Of a DNA stretch of 64,000 bases, positions 47,601 to 57,443 are shown piece by piece. Position numbers and translations under genes: made by a program. The stretch comes from Branchiostoma belcheri. Taxonomy: Eukaryota > Chordata > Leptocardii > Amphioxiformes > Branchiostomatidae. The notes under the pieces were generated by a model. It did no database searches. It saw only the letters and a list, made by a program, of their open reading frames with translations, and was not told the DNA's origin. How positions within the stretch are numbered: position 1 is the stretch's first letter; every line of letters starts with the position of its first letter. Location of the stretch: the NCBI RefSeq assembly GCF_001625305.1, contig NW_017802824.1, positions 3,736,271-3,800,270 of the forward strand, read 5' to 3'.

Positions 47601-49347
47601 TTACAATGTACTTGTTAACCTAGGCAATGTATCTATCTAATAGAATGAAGTTTCTCAATTGATACCTATGTATTACGAATTATAGAACGAATACGAAATA
47701 CGTATAGTACAATAATTTGTACAATAGTACATTTTTCATGTCATTTGTACGTGCACATACTAGGTTAGTGAGTAGATAGTGGTAAGCAGTGGTGGCTCGC
47801 ATCGTCTACAGATGTGACGATTAGGTGTTGATGAGTAAGTAATGGGTATTGTCATATCATCAAATTGTTCAACATCTCTTTTGAAAGATACAAGCAACTT
47901 ACATTTATGTCTTTATCAGAGTCGAAGACCTCCTTGTTCATCATCATCATCGCCACAACAGCCAGTGCATTAGCCCTGATGGCCACAATGGCGTTTGGGT
48001 GTGTTCTTAAGAAGAGAAGAGTTACCAGAAAACAAAGAAAGCCTACGGGTAAGTATTGGCCCTCCGTTGTTTCCATTAAAGCCCCTGTCACACATTCAGA
48101 TCTCCGACCAACACAACAGCCAACACTGCTGAAATTTGGGAGCAGTCTGGCGAGAGTCAAACGCTGCTGACCTGCTGTCGACGCCCAGCTAACTTAACTA
48201 TAAACAGCAAACCATGACTATGTTTTGACAATTTTTAAATTTTTAAATATTCGGCTGGCGCAGTTGTAAACCTCGCCAAACACTCACCAACCACAGCTAC
48301 AGTCTACTTAGCTCCCAACCTGCTCCCAACCATTGTTTGGGGGAGTTCGGCAGTGTTCGTGGATTAGGCTTGACAGATGCTTGATGCCGCTGACTAAAAC
48401 ATTTGCGACGTAAAACATTTGCTGGTGTTTTCAGCAGTTCACGGCGTGTCAGCCTCCCGACCCATGCCTCCTGTCCCGAAGTACATCCACGCCACCAACA
48501 CCATCGACTCCGGCGTGGAGGATCTGGAGCTGCACGAGCTGGACAGGGCGCTGAAGCCGCACCCTTCCTCCAGGGGGAGGGATGACAAGGAGTGGAAGTC
48601 CGTAGGGCTGGCCTACTCAGGTTTTGGGATAAGACAATTACGTAGCACTGGTGACGTTTCTAATATTTAACGCAATCACTTTTGTATCACACTGCACTCA
48701 CAAAACGTTGGATTTAGTTGGATTTAGCAACAGAAGTAAACGCCAGTAAAGTCGGGTAAAGTGGTAGTAAATAAAAGTCAAGTCTGGTTAATTTTTTTCG
48801 AACCTTGAAGTTTGCTAAGTCAGAAATAACCGGACATTTTTTTTTAATTTACTACCATTGGTAAGCCTGAAATTACAGGACTTGACTTTTAACTACCTTA
48901 CTGCATGTGTACAATTAAACAATATTGCCTGACTTCACTGGCATTTTCTACCATTGGCAAATCCAACGTTTTGTGTAGTGCTAGTCGTATCATTTACTGT
49001 TGTAGATTCCTAACAATTCATGCCTAAGTAATCATTGTTAAGGGAGCCGAAATATGAAACATGCACCATCAATAGCTTTGGAGGAGGCTTTCGTTTGATT
49101 TACTCTTGGTGTTTTAAAGCCATGTGGAAATGTAATTTGAATGATTTCATATATATATAATTTTAATAATTTTAAAATAGCAATTATTATATATCTATTT
49201 TTACCCTTTCTTCCAGGCCTTGTCCACTCGACGTCACTTCCGCCATACTCCACGGTAGAACGCCAACTTCCGGATGGGGAGGACAACATCCGGCATTTGA
49301 CTACGTTTAGAGAAGACGGTCCGACAGTTCCCGTAAGGATCCTGTAA
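38381..49347 (+). CDS. Gene C: Kirrel/nephrin-like five-Ig transmembrane receptor
   Basis: Nine exons (38381-38698, 44014-44319, 44906-45053, 45738-45853, 46489-46743, 47069-47386, 47920-48048, 48435-48620, 49217-49332) join into 630 codons without a break, from Ig1 to the ITAM-like tail. The signal-peptide exon was not securely found. The 3' end is uncertain: reading through the last donor stops at TAA 49345-49347 after VRIL, whereas splicing could reach 49551. Tail: RPMPPVPKY, TIDSGVEDLELHELD, YSGL-x8-YSTV; the class II proline motif of the paralogues is lost (KPHPSSR). Ig4 is the most divergent of the four copies at DNA level. The 5.3-kb intron after Ig1 holds a LINE and minisatellite in antisense. 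Converges on gene D. Role as for gene B, inferred. Confidence 0.82.
41090..41147. repeat. 70-bp minisatellite, part left of the LINE insertion
   Basis: TTTAGTCTTTCATTCAAGGCC and GGCATCTAGTCTTTCA belong to the same unit as the array at 42871-43660. The array was split by the LINE. Confidence 0.65.
41146..42871 (-). mobile_element. 5'-truncated LINE (non-LTR retrotransposon) in gene C intron
   Basis: The minus strand carries a reverse-transcriptase frame and ends in a short tandem tail (TTGATTGATTGATTGA). It interrupts the 70-bp minisatellite: the left flank ends TCTTTCA and the right flank starts CTTCATTC, sharing TTCA as a likely short target duplication. Antisense to gene C, so it does not disturb the coding exons. 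Confidence 0.8.
41437..42909 (-). CDS. Reverse transcriptase of a CR1/L2/Jockey-like LINE (partial)
   Basis: 490 codons. GKAPGPD at residues 30-36 (typical of the RT finger region), FSKAFD at 161-166 (motif A), PQGTLLGP at 218-225, FVDD at 248-251 (catalytic box, with V in place of the common A), and a thumb or connection region to the TAA. The endonuclease part is missing, so the element is 5'-truncated. The first dozen residues (MKIKRVVWMALNE) come from the host minisatellite, not the element. Frame intact to the stop, which suggests a young insertion, but the copy cannot move by itself. Confidence 0.85.
   Translation of the reverse strand: MKIKRVVWMALNEEIHPWDVYHILRKLKVGKAPGPDQLSTRILKEFSYELSKPIANILNTSLTEGFVPQEWKDAVVVPLPKTQPPSVEKLRPVSLTSQLAKVAEAFVCKWLLQDITPNLDPQQFGGLKGRSTTHYLVSLVDHLSKESDKPGNISTMVMTDFSKAFDRIDHTVAICKLIKLGARTCIIPWICDFMSARRQRVRYSGELSEWETLTCSVPQGTLLGPVIFLAVFDDAVREIPTRVSEWKFVDDLSMAESRHYLQPSVMQEELSKFSQWSEQNFMLLNADKCKVMTFCFMTRPPPPMVLTINGKELEIVAVARLLGVLLQSDLKWEANVSGMLSKANSRLFLLRRLGNFHVSVQDLLLVYTSFVRPVVEYCVPVWNPGVTCKKITRLEHVQKRALRTILKGQYSSYDAALQLTGLKSLKDRREDLCLKFATKLNPDLLPPKVGELSGRHTRNSEKLKATKYRTNRYKNSPVPYLVRILNNSSK
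42871..43660. repeat. 70-bp minisatellite, main array
   Basis: The marker TACTCTCTTGATT recurs at 42961, 43031, 43101, 43176 and 43246 (spacing 70, 70, 75, 70). Each unit contains CATGTTTTGATGTAGTCATG and GCATCTAGTCTTTCATTCAA. Units beyond 43260 are increasingly degenerate. Confidence 0.85.
43718..43950 (+). repeat. tRNA-derived SINE, forward copy
   Basis: TGGTCCAATGGCAAAGATGG and GTGAGTTCGATCCCCGGCC form tRNA-like A- and B-box regions, followed by CATACCAAAGAC, CATACTGCTTTCTC and GTGTGGCCCAAGG. Matches the reverse copy at 37818-38005. It ends about 60 bases upstream of the gene C Ig2 exon. Confidence 0.7.
44014..44319 (+). CDS. Gene C exon: Ig2 (undivided)
   Basis: 306 nt, acceptor TTCCCAG, donor GTGAGT. 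LSCVSYGGHPLP, LEWYNGT (sequon), VSRWENGVNYTC and KADQGFPD. Unlike gene B it has no internal intron. Confidence 0.9.
44906..45053 (+). CDS. Gene C exon: first half of Ig3
   Basis: 148 nt, acceptor CTTAAAG, donor GTACCG (weak but in the position set by B and D). PPEVFVPRPSIFVKEG, ANLTC (sequon) and VTWRKLD followed by a histidine run. Confidence 0.85.
45440..45600 (-). repeat. tRNA-derived SINE-like sequence in gene C intron
   Basis: Minus strand has CTCGGTAGTCTTGTTGATAG (A-box-like) and AAGGTTCGTATCCCTGAC (B box). The body may extend left to about 45250. Confidence 0.55.
45738..45853 (+). CDS. Gene C exon: second half of Ig3
   Basis: 116 nt, acceptor ACCCCAG, donor GTAAGT. LHKVSRYDAGVYQCTADNG and a closing strand. 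Confidence 0.88.
45966..46347. repeat. MITE family M2, copy in gene C
   Basis: Left TATTCTACCGGTAGAGATCC and right GGGATCTCCACCGGTAG are inverted. Inner GATCCCGATCG blocks repeat. Related to 23971-24106 in gene B but in a different intron. Confidence 0.55.
46489..46743 (+). CDS. Gene C exon: Ig4
   Basis: 255 nt, acceptor TTTGCAG, donor GTAAGA. LDCLAEGNPKPHIRWRRKD and EGTYECVATNAG. Protein is similar to A, B and D, but silent sites differ throughout, in contrast to the near identity among those three. Confidence 0.9.
47069..47386 (+). CDS. Gene C exon: Ig5
   Basis: 318 nt, acceptor TTCGCAG, donor GTAGTT. LGCRIVADPLPGRITWVW, a variable middle, and GTYICQASNIFGP. Confidence 0.9.
47920..48048 (+). 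CDS. Gene C exon: transmembrane segment
   Basis: 129 nt, one codon longer than in A, B and D. Acceptor TTATCAG, donor GTAAGT. A helix beginning LFIIIIATTASALAL is followed by KKRRVTRKQRK. Confidence 0.87.
48079..48384 (+). repeat. MITE family M3, copy 2
   Basis: Begins AAGCCCCTGTCACACATTC and contains GGGAGCAGTCTGGCGAG. The right end is degenerate. Lies in the gene C intron after the transmembrane exon. Confidence 0.55.
48435..48620 (+). CDS. Gene C exon: cytoplasmic SH3-ligand and DSGVEDLE block
   Basis: 186 nt. The acceptor is a tandem CAGCAG, so the exon can start at 48435 or 48438, adding or dropping one alanine. RPMPPVPKY, TIDSGVEDLELHELD and GLAYS are present; the donor GTTTTG is weak. 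Confidence 0.84.
48697..48985. repeat. MITE family M1, copy 4 (most complete)
   Basis: CACAAAACGTTGGATTTAG at the left is inverted as CAAATCCAACGTTTTGTGTA at the right. Inner GGTAGTAAATAAAAGTCAAG pairs with GACTTGACTTTTAACTACC. About 290 bp, in the intron between the two tyrosine exons. Confidence 0.75.
49217..49347 (+). CDS. Gene C exon: second tyrosine of ITAM-like pair, with read-through stop
   Basis: Acceptor CTTCCAG. GLVHSTSLPPYSTVERQLPD and on to GPTVP. The donor GTAAGG at 49333 gives 116 nt, the same size as in gene D. If it is not used, the frame adds VRIL and stops at 49345-49347. A second donor GTAAGA lies at 49344. Confidence 0.8.
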
Positions 49348-49550
49348 GATGGCTAGGTGTTGTGGTATTCTTTGATCTTTTGACGAGTTCTTTCTCTGCT
49401 GAATTCTGTGGTTACGCATACCCTTATCAAGTGCGCATTGGAATTGCTCGTAGTTGTAGTAGCTTTTGGATGAATGCCATTGTTAGTGTACACTACATAG
49501 GAATTGATTCGTTTTTGTCATTTTATGGTTCAGTGTCTGCTTCTTTCCAG

Positions 49551-49606
49551 GCTACCCCTTCCCAGTAACCAACCACGGACGATGTCATACAGTCCATGAT
49601 GAGAAG
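49551..49606 (+). CDS. Possible last exon of gene C (weak)
   Basis: A strong acceptor (TCTTTCCAG) precedes GCTACCCCTTCCCAGTAA. Joined to 49332 it gives ATPSQ and a stop; joined to the alternative donor at 49344 it gives LPLPSNQPRTMSYSP and a stop. Neither resembles the last exons of A, B or D, so the true C-terminus is open. Confidence 0.28.
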
Positions 49607-49894
49607 GTAACAGGCATCATTGAGAGACATCCTTGGATAAAATCATATGGGCCCAACCACAAGCTCTTGGACACAGTCGCGCAACAAGAGCTCTGCCATA
49701 TTGGTAGCTGCTACGTAATGTCCACACTGTGTAAATGTCTCTAAATACGTTGTTTCATGTTGCAGTGATTATGCTGTCAGGGTAACTCAAGCTGTCACAG
49801 TTTGTCCGATTAGCCATTTTGGGCTCGAAGGTGTGGACTTGTGGGGGAAATATCGACGTTTAGTGAAAACATAACTTCAAGAATGTAAGGCCTG

Positions 49895-51271
49895 GCCTGT
49901 GTCACCATGCGACGTTTGGCAGATATCCAAGTCTGCCAAACATCCTGGGTCGACTGGGGTCTTCAAATAGACATGGCCATTCTCGATTTTTCCAAAGCTT
50001 TCGATAGCGTTCCGCACACCCGACTACTTAACAAACTAGAGCACCATGGGATCAGAGGTAAAAACTTAGGCTGGATCAGAAACTGGCTACTTGACCGCTA
50101 CCAACAGGTAGTGGTTGATGGGGAAAAGTCAAGCCTGGTCAGGGTTAAATCTGGGGTTCCGCAGGGGACAGTTCTGGGGCCATTGTTGTTCCTCATTTAC
50201 ATTAATGATATAAATGCCAACATATCTTCACAGTTGAGACTTTTTGCTGATGATTGTCTTGTTTACCGCCCGATACACTGTAGTCAAGACCAGGAAATTC
50301 TCCAAAAAGATCTGGACCAACTCTGTAAATGGTCACAAGATTGGCAGCTCCGGTTTAATGTAAATAAATGCTCTATTCTCCACATCCACAAGTCCAGTAG
50401 ATCACCTGCTCATCTCTATTTTATGTTCAATGAACCGCTAAACCACAACAACCAGCATCCCTACCTAGGTGTCATACTCAGCCACAACCTCAGGTGGAAG
50501 GCACACATCAATGACATTACTGCGAAAGCTAGCAGCACCTTGGGGTTCGTCAGACGCAATCTAAGGGGGGCAAGTAAGCAGGTGAGAGCCAGAGCCTACA
50601 CATCACTAATACGACCCAAACTTGAATATGCTTCATCAGTATGGGACCCACACAAACAGATACATGCCCAAACCAACAGTCTAATTGATAAGCTAGAGTC
50701 AGTGCAAAAACGAGCCGCAAGGTTCGTGTCAGGTAACTACAAACACTCAAGCAGCATTACTGCCATACAAAACTCACTTGGTTGGCCAACGCTCCAGCAA
50801 CGGAGACAACAACAGCGTCTATGCCTCCTCTACAAAGCAGTCAACAATCTTATATCCATTCCTCTACACCACATTCTTACAAGAAACACAAACCCAACCA
50901 GAGGGCACCAGCTACGTTTCAACACACTACACTGTAGAACAGAGACTTTTAGAGGTAGCTTTTTCCCACGAACAGTGATCGAATGGAACGCCTTACCTGC
51001 CCATCTGGTAATGGCTAAGTCAGTTGAACATTTCAAAGCTGGGGTAGCCAGTCATTATGGCTTCCCTAGCTGTACCCAGCTGTAGGAATGTGGCCAATCC
51101 CCAGCCATGACTTTTGTACATAGTTATTGCACTTGTTTTTGTATTGTTTGTTTGTTGTGATCTTTTTTTTCCTCACCACCACCACCGGTCACGCTGGGGA
51201 ACGACCACTTCCCTAAGCATTAGACCCCGTGAGGGGTATTGCTTAGTATTGTATAGAACTAGAACTAGAAG
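49895..51271 (+). mobile_element. 5'-truncated LINE fragment downstream of gene C
   Basis: Reverse-transcriptase frame at 49907-51085 followed by about 185 bp of 3' UTR ending in a TAGAACTAGAACTAGAAG microsatellite tail. It lies between genes C and D, in the sense direction of gene C, and may have displaced or replaced the original 3' end of gene C. Confidence 0.75.
49907..51085 (+). CDS. Reverse transcriptase of a second, different LINE (partial)
   Basis: 392 codons from an ATG that is probably fortuitous. LDFSKAFDSVPH at residues 26-37 (motif A), GVPQGTVLGPLLF at 83-95 (motif B), FADD at 113-116 (catalytic), YLGV further on, and a C-terminal region with WNALP. Fingers and endonuclease are missing. 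Only distantly similar to the LINE in gene C, so a different family of the Jockey/CR1/L2-like group. Confidence 0.85.
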   Translation: MRRLADIQVCQTSWVDWGLQIDMAILDFSKAFDSVPHTRLLNKLEHHGIRGKNLGWIRNWLLDRYQQVVVDGEKSSLVRVKSGVPQGTVLGPLLFLIYINDINANISSQLRLFADDCLVYRPIHCSQDQEILQKDLDQLCKWSQDWQLRFNVNKCSILHIHKSSRSPAHLYFMFNEPLNHNNQHPYLGVILSHNLRWKAHINDITAKASSTLGFVRRNLRGASKQVRARAYTSLIRPKLEYASSVWDPHKQIHAQTNSLIDKLESVQKRAARFVSGNYKHSSSITAIQNSLGWPTLQQRRQQQRLCLLYKAVNNLISIPLHHILTRNTNPTRGHQLRFNTLHCRTETFRGSFFPRTVIEWNALPAHLVMAKSVEHFKAGVASHYGFPSCTQL

Positions 51272-54200
51272 TCTGAAATGTTCAACAGACTAAATATATA
51301 CCGCCCAGCACTGCCACCTAGCGATAGCTATACGCCCTCCACCTTCTTAAGTTTTTTTTCTCTCATGGTATTATTGTAAAACTCTACATGTGAGAGACCT
51401 ATATCATTCGGAGAGGTTTCCAGATCAAATCCAGTGGACGGATTAATTCACGTATTTATTGATTTGCCTTTGAGCAAATATATAATTATATACCCTGGCC
51501 TGCCCGGCTAGCCAGTGGCTAATTTAAAGGGCTAGTCCATATATTAACGCTTGGTTTTGATTCATAAGGACATGTTGAAAATGTGGAGTTAATTATACAG
51601 ATGTCATATATACCGGGTGCTCAGCCTACACAGAAAGTAAAATAGGTGGATGTGATGTATGTTTTATTTACTCATGGAAAAAAATCATATCTAAGATAAA
51701 TATATTGGACAAACATGCTACCTTGTTATCTTGCTTCCGTCCATTGAAGTACTGGTACGCTGTAATGTTCGTATTTGGATATATAAGGTGCTATATTGCT
51801 TGGGTCTGCATCTGGTAATTCATTGATGTATTTGTATACTATGAGTGTGGAAAAATACCATGTGGTGATAATTGAATATGCATATAGCAATATTCGTTAA
51901 ATAAATATAGCTTCAATATATCATCAGGATACAATTGTGCCCTGGTTGTTTATAAAGACTATGCCCAAAACAATATTCCTAGTTTCAAAATGATCAGTGG
52001 ATCCTTGTCGTATCCTTGATAATCATATAAAGACAGATTGTGCAAAGCTATAGATACTGTTGGTATCAATTTAACCACCTCGGGTCAAAAAGGCATTGAG
52101 TATAGTCTGCAGCGCCACCTTGTGAATGCCATTAGTACTACCACAAGCGGGTATTCATGTACTATAATAACATAGTATTACTAGCCATGGAATATACGAT
52201 TGATATGACAAAATATAGGAAGCAGTTGTCTGACCATAAACAAGGTACTCACATAGAACACACGTCCCGACTAGTCATGTTTGGGAAGCAGGCACAATGT
52301 AGCAGAAATAACAGTATGGTGCACTAACACAGCGCTTACAGAAATACAAAAAAAATGATATATTTTGAGTTAAATTACCAACAGATACAAAACTCATGAA
52401 ATCATGACAGAAGTCCATGTCCAATTCCTGAGGCGATGCTAGTCACACATTCAGACAAGACAAGAAATTGGTTTCTCAGTGCAGTCGCGCCCGTAATCCT
52501 GTATGTGAATCACAGCAGGCAGTACTAGTCCTGCCGAGTAATACTTCAGGTTAATGAGACCATTCCACGTCCATTCACCGCCCAGCACCAGTTCCTGATG
52601 GATGGAACGTGTTACTCGGATCGAAACGCTGGTCTGTAAAATTTGGTTCAGACGTTTTCTGCCGCTAGGAAGCAATTAGGAGCCTTGGCGTCTTGAAAGT
52701 GATTGTAATTAAATTGCGTTCTTGTAGGGAAAGTTTTGGCAGACGATAGCATACCAGTGTTAGATGCCTGTTAGTATGGAATACAGCGCAAAGGAGGAGA
52801 AATTCTCCCATGCATACGACGTGTACCATATAGAGGGATTTGCACTGAATTGAACCTGAGTAAGAAGTGCTTTCTGTTAGGAATACGGGTGTCACGTCAT
52901 TGGTTTTCAGATTCAAGTGGATATATTTTTTCCTTTGGTTACATGGTATGGTGGGGGTTGATTTCTAGCCATCTGGGATCTCTCCGTCCATGGTCTCAGC
53001 AAGTGGTTAAGAAATACCATTCAATGATTTACTAACGCGATGAAATTTGTTTCATGAAAGTTTGACTTTTACGATTTGATGACGTTTGAGCAGAAATTTA
53101 TCTAGTCTTGACTACCTGTCGGCACTGAGTTCGGACTGAAAGCTTGACGACAAATTAGTTAACGGTTTGAGACTCATATCTAAGATTGTGCAATGTCTGT
53201 AAGAAACGAAGTAAGGCCACGCCGACTTAATTTTATGGATGACATCCTCTGAAGACCCCAAAACTAGTGCGCGCGGGCGAATAAAAAAAAATTCCGGCCA
53301 AAAATAAAAATGGTACTAAACCACAGGAATACAAAGCTGGTATTGTGAATTTGCGGCAGTACATAGCGATGTACGATACTGAGCCGGCACATGTTGGCTT
53401 TTTGCGGATCGGAATTTACGAATCGGCACTGTACGTATGTACTGAGTTCTTGCCATCGTGGAGCTTCGGTAGCCTAGGTGCCGTCCTCCAGTGTTACCAC
53501 CGGCTCCATAATGTCGCTAACTACCATGGAGTACCCAGGCCTAGAGCCTCGGAGGACGTGATTCTTTTTTTTTTGTAGAACAGGTGAAAATCAATGCGCG
53601 CGCGGATGTCATCCATAAAAATTACTTGCTGTGGCCTAAGATTCATATTACTTCCTACAGTGACACTAGAGGCCAGATAAACTAGCAGCACTGCTGTCTT
53701 TGGCGCCACTTAAAAGCTGCCTCTCCGACCCCAATGCGTTTTCTGACCTGTTTCTCTAATTTAAAGGATCTTTGTAGAAGCAACTTCACAGAGTGTTGAC
53801 ATACCGAATGTGCCATGAGTTACGTTTATTTCCCACGGCGATGACTTAAGGAGCCCCACTGGCTAAGGTGATTTAAGTCCCGGAAGACGTAAGATTTGAA
53901 TTTGTTGCAAATTTTCCGAAGACTCTGACCCTTATGCAGCTTCTACAATGCATCCATTCATCTTGTCCGGTTTAGGAAACGGCTCTGTTACTGTTGTCGC
54001 CGCCGGCTTCAGAGGCGTGTGCCAATAAAATGTCACAGTGTGGCAGGGTCTGACAACATTAACACTTCAGTGGATATCGATCTGTCGCTTTGGGAATTGT
54101 GGAAATTACAGTTTCCTGTCCATGACGATATATTGTGTTCTCGCACACGAAACTTAACGGCTTCTAATGCAATTCGAGGGTGGCAAAAAAATATTCTAGA

Positions 54201-54348
54201 TGAGGATATTTGTCTAATATTGACATTTACTACAATTCTAGCATATTTTCATCATTATTTCATACTTGACGCGTTTGAAATAGCCCGGAAACAAGATATT
54301 CGCGTAGTCCCATTTTTTTGTATCATCATAAAATAGCATTTCGTATCT

Positions 54349-55047
54349 TTAAAGGCACTCTATGTAGTTTTTTGACAATACAAAAAGTATATTTTTCATT
54401 CTTTTCTTTACATAGTACATTGACTTAACCCTTTAGTATTCCAAAATCATACTCCTCAACAAAAAATACAACATCCTTGCTCCTTAGAAGCTTAGAAAAC
54501 TGTGAATGATCTTCTATACAACCTCTGGCCAAACCGCACATATGGTACATTGTATTGTCCACTGCTAGTGGTTTGACCTACATCCCAGTGGGGTGTCAGT
54601 TGATAGCTTACCAGTTTCTGAAATACCTAACCGTTTACCAGATTTTTTTATCTCTTTTGAAGGGATAATGACCACAGTTTATTCATGCCCAACAAAATAC
54701 TCCAAGTTGATAATTATATTCCACCAGACCTCATGTGAAAGATATGAGTGTTTTTCTAAGGAGGCTATATCTTGTCACATGTGCCCCTGTCAATCAAGCC
54801 TGGCAAGCCGGGTCAATTAGCCACCCTAGGGGGCAACCCCTGTATGTTGTTGTTGTTGTTGTCCTGAGCAAACCGGTGGCACCGGGTACCCAAGAAGGAC
54901 TGTTTGAACGGACAAAATATACGTAAGAAATGTGAAATAATGACACAAATGTGTTGAAAAGTGATAGTAACTGTTAATAACACTGAAATTTAGTATAATT
55001 AGAATATTCCAAATTTTTGCGCAAAAAACTACATAGAGTGCCTTTAA
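54349..55047. mobile_element. Non-autonomous DNA transposon with TTAA flanks
   Basis: TTAA then AGGCACTCTATGTAGTTTTT at the left, and AAAAACTACATAGAGTGCCT then TTAA at the right, about 25 bp of near-perfect terminal inverted repeat. 699 bp including flanks. TTAA target sites are typical of piggyBac-type elements. No transposase frame inside. A TGT/TTG microsatellite lies near 54845. Confidence 0.72.
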
Positions 55048-55940
55048 CAGTACGAAAGAAGTAAAGCAGTAATTTTCTCTCACCATGATCGCATTTTAGC
55101 CTCACAGAAATTAGCATGCGATGGGATGGGGTTGATTTACTATTGAAATTGAATTTTGATTTACAGCCCCCAAATCGCTTTCGGTGTCTTTAAAGACACA
55201 CATAAAGAACATATTCAACAAAATTGACTTTGTTATCATACACATTTTCTCTTGGAATATTTTTCTGTGTTCAGTCCTGAGGATTCATTGCTCCCGTTTC
55301 ATGCATGTCAATAACATTGAAAAGACGTAAGTGAAAGATAAGAGGCACTATATCTGATACTTATCGTGTTCTCTACCTTTTCATGTATTGATTCTGAGGT
55401 GTTTTCTTACATCGCAGGGCTATCAAACAATCATTGACTTTTCACAGCGGGCGAGTAGAGCACATCAAAGTCAAGCGCACTTACTCCTTATCCTTTAAAT
55501 CATCAAATTACCCTTTATCAACGACCTGTCAAAGAGATCAAAGGCGGCACCTAATGGGAAAGATCGATTCAACATCCTTGTTCACACACTCAACAATGAA
55601 TCCGATTCAGTATTTATATATTTTTGTTGTTCCAGAGAAAGTGGAAGAAGGAAGGAATATGGTAGAAAAGTAATATTTTAAGATCCGTTTTTTGTGGTAA
55701 TATGTATGTAGTTGATACATGATTGCTGATGTTTGTTTTTTGATACTGCTGTGCTCTTCAGACGTTATTGATTTGAAACCCTATAGGGGCAAATGGCAAG
55801 AAAGGCCGTGACTGATGGCATTTCTGTATACTCATGACTGATTAATAGGACCAAATCAGGTACAACTAATAAGACGATGCTCTTTTCCAGTTAACACGGA
55901 ACTTGATATAATTGAAAACACAGAAATTGATATAATTTAT

Positions 55941-56225
55941 ACGACGTGCGAGGTCCAGTGGTGAGCGTCGACCCTGCCTCTGGACCAAACGGTTGGGAGT
56001 TCGAATCCTCCAACGACATGCACGCTACTGGAAAGGGCAGCAGTTTTTATGGCATCAAGCTGTGGCTCCCTGTACATTGTATGTGCTTGTCGAAAAGAGC
56101 CAGGGGGATTTCCCCGATACAATGAACCTGTAAATAATGTACATAGCATCTGTGTTCCTTATTCCTACCACCATGTAAGAGTAGCTCTTCAGTGAGCTAA
56201 AACGGATTCGAAATAAGTTTAATAT
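55941..56225 (+). repeat. tRNA-derived SINE
   Basis: GTCCAGTGGTGAGCGTCG (A-box-like) and GGTTGGGAGTTCGAATCCTC (B box) form a tRNA-like head. A body of about 200 bp follows. Not the same family as the SINE at 43718. Confidence 0.6.
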
Positions 56226-56465
56226 ATTGAAGAACCAGAGCAGTTCGAATTGTCGTGCCCTACAGTTTTGTTCTCTACGAGAGCTGGCTTGTCAATAGTT
56301 CTATTTCTTTCATACATATGATTTATTTACAACTTCCTCAGTTCCCTCACAAAAAAGGTAATAATTAATTTCAATACACTGATGAGATATTCAGTTGCCT
56401 GAAGTCATCACGTAGCGCTTTATCTACAAGCATTTATTGTGGAAGCCACAGCGCTACATATATTA

Positions 56466-56757
56466 AACCCTTGTCACACATTTAGATTCTTTCCCGACCA
56501 TCAACCAACCAAAGTTGGCTCAAGTTCGGGAGCAGTCTGACCAGATTTAGGACAAACCTACTTTCTATACGAATCAGATGGACTTTTAGTTAAATATGAG
56601 TCAAATTTGTCTCCCAACAATAATAGTCGACCTGGCCGAATACCAGCCAACCACAACCGTCCTTGCTCCCAACCTACACCTAATTATGGTGTGTGGGAGG
56701 TTTGGCAGCGTTTGGAAGGCCAAATACGTACATCTAGATATTTGTGACAGGGGCTTA
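56466..56757 (+). repeat. MITE family M3, copy 3 (both ends preserved)
   Basis: Left CCCTTGTCACACATTTAGAT is inverted as ATCTAGATATTTGTGACAGG, followed by GGCTT, at the right. Inner GGGAGCAGTCTGACCAGATT is shared with the other copies. Confidence 0.65.
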
Positions 56758-57443
56758 AGTGTCTTTTGATACTAGCTCGGCCTATGGCATAACCATTACA
56801 CGCCACGTCATTACTTTCAAAAGCAGCTCATACATCACATCACATTTTGCTGTAATACTTGGATACGTGAAGTATTCATCAAATAGTAGGCTTTCCGTCT
56901 TCTATTGAAATCTTCTGAGATATGTAAACAGTGAGATTACTGAACCGGCTACATTTGGAAGTGCCGGTTAAATATGGTTTGCTGTTCACAGATACGTGCA
57001 CTGTACGTGTACAATGTAAACCATTCAGTCCAGTTTATCTACCGTGGCCTTCAGCTGCCATGATATAAATGTGCATCCTATCTCTGTAACCATTCTTTCC
57101 TGTCTTGAGTCCATTGAGTCCACAGTCATCAGATAGGAGACAACTTCCGCAAGCAAGGAGACATCTTTTCCTGACCACTGCTCTCTCATTTTGCTGGTTT
57201 TTGATATTACGTTCTGTCCTTGTTGAGATCTAGCCTCCACCAGGTCTTCCTACGGGAATACAGATCGTAGCATTTGGCAGAAAGGAGAGTAAAATTGGTC
57301 AGGCGAGTCAGTCCGCGGAAGGTTCATTCTTTCCCTAACTGCGCGGCCAGTCAAACCCCAAGGCGGCCAAACTCCCCTGGAAAATATTCTCCTATATGTA
57401 GCCAGTGTAGCTAGTCTGTTAGAGGCTGGTTGAAATCGACCAT

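Larger units (their letters stand above)
51286..57443. other. Intergenic spacer between LINE fragment and gene D
   Basis: No receptor exon or other gene seen. Contains the TTAA-flanked element (54349), a SINE (55941) and an M3 MITE (56466). 51300-54340 shows no clear feature beyond AT-rich sequence; a proline-rich last exon for gene C was looked for here and not found. Confidence 0.55.
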
